NCBI RefSeq assembly: GCF_000003605.2
Contig: NW_003124900.1
Location: forward strand, 335,380-373,316
Reading direction: 5' to 3'
DNA length: 37,937 nucleotides
Origin: Saccoglossus kowalevskii
Lineage: Eukaryota > Hemichordata > Enteropneusta > Harrimaniidae
Below are positions 32,580 through 37,937 of this stretch, piece after piece. Every line of letters begins with the position of its first letter. Position 1 is the first letter of the stretch. A program made the translations under genes and the position numbers. The notes below the pieces were generated by a model. The model worked only from the letters and a program-made list of their open reading frames with translations, had not been told where the DNA came from and searched no databases.

Positions 32580-34305
32580 CCCAGTTACAGCTGGTATCAA
32601 CGAATTGTTGTTGTTAAAGAGACGGTCTGGGCGCACACAACAACTAGACTTATAGCCAATAATCTGAAGTTGTTGATTGCACTACCTAAATCAGAAATTT
32701 CATCCAACATGCTTTGCTGCGGACATCACGCCAACAGAGTAACCCTGAACAATCTAGTACAATTTTTTATTATCAGGTAAACCAAAATGTCATGCAGAAC
32801 AGTTTTCAAAATTGTCCTGAAATTAAATTTTATATATTTTTTGCCTATGTCGCCAACATAAAACCATTGAGGAGGTACCATGATGAACACAGAAAACACA
32901 AGGAAACAAGATCGTTAAAAAAATTGTCAATTATTTTCGGTTTCGGTCTGTTGACACATTTTCGATTCCAGCGGATATGTGTGATCGATCGCGCGACAGG
33001 GTGATTTAGTCGCCACGCCAACTTCCGTATGGTTTATTACACTACATACGGATAACAACTCTCCCGCAAAAATACCAGAATTCAATTTAAAACTGGTTTC
33101 ACGCGGCACTCATGAAACATCGCTAGTTTTAGTAGTAGACGAAACAAGTATGTGACCAAACATTGTGAATACTGTGAATTGGCGGGAAATGTATATGAAC
33201 AACACGGTCGTCCGCCCTCAACCAATGGTCTGGGTATAAAATGTTCTACCTTTCAATTGGCCACACTCATTTGCCTCTATAGGTGGGTGACTCAATGACA
33301 ATCCATCTTGGGGCAAAGACGATTGTTACACGTGGCAATGTCTAAGCTCGCGAAATATATATTTCGTGGAAGAAACTGGGGTTTTCGTTTGATCGAAGCC
33401 GACACGTCTACCACCAAACCTCGAAGGCATTGTTGTCAACAACTTAATACATTTTTTTGGAGAATGGTCGCTTTTGGCCTGTACAGCCCTCTACGTGGTG
33501 TGCAACGTCTAATCATCTGTTCACTATGTAACCCCGGTCTTCAAAAGCGCGGATAACGAAATCGTCCTAAACTTTTGGCGGCGGCGGTCCGAAAATGTCT
33601 GATTACGACTTATATACTTAGATTCTCCGAATGACAAAATTGGATTGTACAGTAAGTGATTTTATTGTTGTACTGTTATATTTGTGAATTCAGTGGTGGT
33701 AGTCTGTGACGGCAGCTCCGTCCATGTATGAATATAGCCAACAGGAAAATTCCGATTGTTTGTCATGTATGTTTAAAATTCGGATTATTATTACAAATTC
33801 GTGTTTAAGAAAAACAGATCCCCATAGCTGTATCGCACGGTATTGCCCGGTGGTTATTGCATCGGCCGCACAGACATGGTGAGGCACATCGCCACTCCCC
33901 TACCACGCCAATAACGCAGAACTTTTGTGTTATTTGCTAAAAATTTAGCGTGTACTTTGTCATAGTGGGTAGATTTCACTGAAATTACAAAATATAGTCT
34001 TCCGGAATCTACGATGTCTCGTCGGGCTCCAATTCACCCATTATGAGGCCTCTGGTAAGACATGCGTTTACGCGGCAAAGTGGGGACTAAGTGGGGGAAA
34101 AACACGAGTGCCAGGCGGTTACGTAAACCGGTATATTCCCACGTATTGTTTACAGTAATCGCCACTGTCCATCTGAGAATATATACCGAAGAAAGCCACC
34201 TGTAGAAATGATTAATGTCCAATCGCTGAATTTTGATCCAACGAAAAACCGAACACCGATCACTGCCCCATAACTTATCAATATGGCAATAAGACTCTCG
34301 TCTGC
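32580..34305. other. unassigned intergenic stretch
   Basis: Nothing here could be supported as a gene, RNA or repeat. Open frames are short and lack family features. Confidence 0.35.
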
Positions 34306-34312
34306 ATCAGAG

Positions 34313-34341
34313 CACAGTCCCTCTATCATAGAGGGACTGTG
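34313..34341. mobile_element. 29-bp palindromic micro-element, copy 2
   Basis: Identical over all 29 bases, and in the same orientation of the TCA loop, to 1539-1567. It is flanked by perfect 7-bp duplications atcagag at 34306-34312 and 34342-34348, which differ from those of copy 1. Confidence 0.85.
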
Positions 34342-34348
34342 ATCAGAG

Positions 34349-37340
34349 ATAATACTATTATTCACTGGAGATGTGTATACATTTAGTACTCAGTCAATGA
34401 TTGTTGAATGTATCAACGCAGAGATACAGGAATTGTCTTATGTTCGATATATCTTCTCTATAAAACGTGATTCATGTGAATCTGAAAGATCTATAATTGT
34501 AAATTGAATAATTCTTCGATAGTCCAGTGTGAACAAGTATTCAACAAGCGTATTTGAGCGATTAATGGTGCTTGGTGGGACGGCGCTAAAGAGCGTTTTT
34601 AACCCTTGGTTAAATGTAGAGCTGTCTCAGGGGGCATCATTCCCTTTAACGGCCTATGTAATTTACTCGATAATAACGAGCAAATATATTTCTAACGATT
34701 TTTAAATTCCTTTTGAGAACAAAAAATACACATGAATTACATAGGCACACGATACTTGGGGTGATACAAAACATCACACTATTTCTACCTATTACCTAAT
34801 TATGTTCAATAATACCGTTATTAAGACCATAGACCTTAGACACGGGAATAAATGCAAAAACTGTCTGGGCGTCTTCACATTGGCAGACACGTGTATATGG
34901 CGTGATCTAATCACCTCAGTCAACAGCCAATAGCAATGATGTAATACATAATTAATATACATGACCTACTCGCATCTGCCAGTTGAACAGACAGACATCG
35001 GATGTGTGCGAGAAAAAATGGCCCATTTCACCACACGTGGTAGCTCGAGAAAAATCTGCAGAAACTCGTCTCTATTTCGTCATGTTCGAGCCACGCATGA
35101 ACTATTAAGAAGGGTCTGGACTACAGAAGCGTGAATTAACAAGTATTCCTTGCGAACGATAAAAATACTCTGAGCCACTATTCGTTCACTGACTCAAAAG
35201 AAACGAATTCATTCCATATTTTGGGCTGAGATTATCCGAAAATACCTGATTATGACGAAGATTGGCACCGAGTCATTTACACCACGATGTCTGATCGGAT
35301 TATGGGCCTGAACTGTCCAATAAGTGATTTTCCGTCTTAGTCATTTGAAGCTGTTGTCCATTTTAGCAGGTAGCCTATCATGGCAGTTTCATTCTCACTA
35401 CCCTAACATGTGCTTTGGGTTTGTGAGCAACAGCATGGTTATATTCAAATGACAAACGAATGTCTGCCCATCCCGCCGAACAAAAATCCCCTTCTTCTAT
35501 AACATCACACTGTATTCGTCAAGAGAAAAAATAACCGCAATGGAAATTCCAAAATTCATAGCGTATTTTCACCTCCTGATCGCGCCCACATGAACATTGG
35601 CGGCGGCACCGGGAGTGGTTGTGGGTGGGTGTGAGGGTGTGCGCCCCGCCTCTGATGAACAGCTGCTTTATTTGCGAGTTTTATTTTACCCCACTGTTGA
35701 TGGTTAAATACATGTCCTTTTGACCTAAAAAAAATCAATTCACGAAATATTCTTGGCCACTTGTATCCATGTACTACCGCTATAGGGAGTCTCAGTAAAA
35801 TATAGTTGTAGAATCTGAGAGTTTTTATCCGATCTCGAGTATTCTTTTAATTCATCGCGAAGTAGCAATGGCGGGTGTTGTGGAGTGCCCTGTGATGTTT
35901 TATCTGCTGCTCGATTGATCCCGTGGTTGTGTTCACAGTCAGCTTTTGAGGAGTATCACACTTAGCCGTATAAACGTGTAATCCGGCAGCCCAGCGCATT
36001 GACGTAATACGGTAATTGGGACCACTGGCTGTATATCGATGCAAACACGGCGTTTCGGGGTCATACAGCGATTGTAAGTATACACAAAACTGCCAACCAG
36101 ACTTTTGCAAACATAGAAGTAATATACCCGGTATATATGAAGATTGGCGTGTTGATACATGTTAGTAAGTATGGTTAGCAACAATGAGACATTCTACAAA
36201 CAAACAGTGTTACTTGATTCATATTAGAAAACACAGTTCCTGTTTCTGTACCAGTATGCTTTGAAGAATAATGTGTATTATCAATTCGGTCCAGTTGCAA
36301 AATAATTTACGGAATATAATATGCCAGAGAACCATACAAATGTAGGACATGTTGAACAATGATTCATGGCGATTGAAGCGGACGATAAAGATTTAATTGT
36401 TCGATTCCACGAATTTAACCGCTTAACGGTTCCCCGATAACACCCGGAACAATGTATTGTTCAAATTAATTATCGGTGTCTCTTTCGATTTCTACCTACA
36501 ACTCGCACGAAAACAGGACTATGATATTGAAATAATAAATATCGCAAAGTTTTAATCGACGTCTTTGAGAAAACGTGTTTTTTTACATGTATTGACTTAA
36601 AGATACCTATAGGGGAATGCGTCAATCCTCTGGACTACACAGATAAATATATTGGTTTTAACTCATTTGTAAAATCTGACTCAACAAATTTTACCGCCTC
36701 ATTTCGGCGGGGCATCCATTTGAACAGAATGCGTGTAATTTGGAATTTAATAAAAGTTTATTACCTAAATTCGGATTTGTTTAATGTTGGAACTAGTTTT
36801 GTTAACATTTGTTCATCTGAACTCGCATCACATACTTTCAAAAATGGCGAAAATTGAAAAACAAAACAATATACATGTACTCACTTTTTGTAATGTAATC
36901 CCAAAGACGCATCGAACGTCATTAACAAAACGTTGAATAGCCCGTCAGACTAACCTAACTTTCTGAATGTCCAGTTTAGTCCGCTCTAAATTTAGTGACG
37001 ACAGCCAAAAGTTCTAGTACTTTAAATATTCCTACAAGGAAATCCCAGCATGCCTTGCAGTCAGGTATGCTGGGGTTAATGTACAAAATACCGGAAGTTG
37101 CATTGCAGATGCCGCCACGGTTCGCCATTAACTGTTCATATAACTCACCAAGTTATCGCGAGCATCTGTACACACTATTCCCTACTTGAATGAGTATTTG
37201 TTGTTTGAACAAAAATGATGCTGCCTGCATGCCATTGTGTAAAAAAAAATAGTGCAGCCTATATAACCACTGCCGAGTAAATTATTACATTACTAATATT
37301 ATTACTACATTGTATTACGACATATACGCGCTAGTTACAC
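34349..37340. other. unassigned intergenic stretch
   Basis: No gene is supported. A near-perfect hairpin (cccagcatgcc / ggtatgctggg) lies at about 37045-37075. Confidence 0.35.
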
Positions 37341-37398
37341 TTAAAGTGCGGGAGTCGTCACCTGCGCATGCGTCATATGGTCATACCGTGTCATTGCG
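37341..37398 (+). mobile_element. TTAA MITE family C, left-end fragment
   Basis: It starts at TTAA and follows family C for about 58 bases (gtcgtcacctgcgcatgcgt, then atggtcata and cgtgtcattg) before diverging. No partner end is seen in the remaining 540 bases. Confidence 0.7.
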
Positions 37399-37937
37399 TT
37401 TAGTCGTCACAGGAAGCGCTGTTCCAGCACAGAGCTGTGTCATATGACGCCTTACTAGCCGATTTTGGCTAAAATAGCGCTCCGCCGCCTCTTCACACTA
37501 GTGTTTATACACGGAACTTGATACTTCTTTTTTCAATTTAAGTTGCTTTTTAATCGCGTATTTTAGTGAAATATTGTTTAGTGAGTGAAATATTAATGTC
37601 ATAAATAATTCAATATTGGAAATAACAGAAACTAACACACGATAATCAAATTTGTGTTTGAAGTTCGAAAGTACTTGCGTAATTTCCGGTTTCAACGAGT
37701 TCGAAAATAGAACGTCATTGAAGGCGATAAAATCACGAGTAGAACTCCTTCCGAACTAGACACTAGCAGCGTAAACTTATTGCAAATTTGCGCAATTTGG
37801 GCCCAGTTTGTTCTTACAAATTTTCTAAGTTTCATTTATCATTATTTAGTAAACAGGTCTCTGAAACGATTTAATATATCCGTAAAATACGTGACATCGA
37901 CGATTGACTTCAAACGTTCGAAATTTCGAGCAAACTC
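37399..37937. other. unassigned end of window
   Basis: No gene or repeat recognised. Confidence 0.35.

Noticed and set aside
36390-36420. tRNA B-box-like 'gttcgattcc'
   Set aside because: No matching A-box, acceptor stem or anticodon arm could be folded around it.

Overview
This is a eukaryotic, AT-rich, intron-rich window. It holds two well-supported genes that point at each other, set in a dense field of short non-autonomous DNA transposons. The gene content (PSMD5; a secreted LU-like plus VWD protein), intron structure and repeat style suggest a marine invertebrate, perhaps a deuterostome such as a hemichordate, echinoderm or cephalochordate. That placement is an inference; no species-diagnostic locus was recognised.

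Layout. 1-13,050 has no intact host gene that I can support. It contains a hairpin-bearing tandem array (414-1190), a decayed Mutator-like (MULE) transposase N-terminus (about 1400-2066), TTAA-flanked MITEs, the 3' end of a LINE (6172-6610, minus) and two copies of another dispersed repeat (6625-7060, 7355-7655). 13,154-19,158 (+) is an 8-exon gene for a 333-residue secreted protein: signal peptide, cysteine-rich three-finger (Ly6/uPAR-like) region, then a VWD domain. 19,804-28,914 (-) is a 7-exon gene for PSMD5 (S5b), a 507-residue HEAT/armadillo-type chaperone of 19S proteasome base assembly. Every splice junction I assigned in both genes keeps frame. Introns of both genes are loaded with MITEs. 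28,915-37,937 is mostly unassigned, with a possible regulatory cluster near 31.7 kb and one weak two-exon candidate near 32.3 kb.

The most striking observation is a 29-bp element that is nothing but a perfect palindrome (13-bp arms around TCA). It occurs twice, identically, 32.8 kb apart (1539-1567 and 34313-34341). Each copy is flanked by its own different, perfect 7-bp target-site duplication. It behaves like an extremely small transposable element. Element plus duplication adds 36 bp, so insertion keeps a reading frame; one copy sits in-frame in the dead MULE ORF. Other notable items: a minisatellite that appears to have grown out of the splice donor of VWD-gene exon 7, a MULE-type MITE with perfect 10-bp duplications in PSMD5 intron 1, and a TTAA MITE group whose ends carry motifs resembling NRF-1/P3A2 sites.

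I saw no tRNA, rRNA, CRISPR array, LTR element or other virus-like fossil that I could support.
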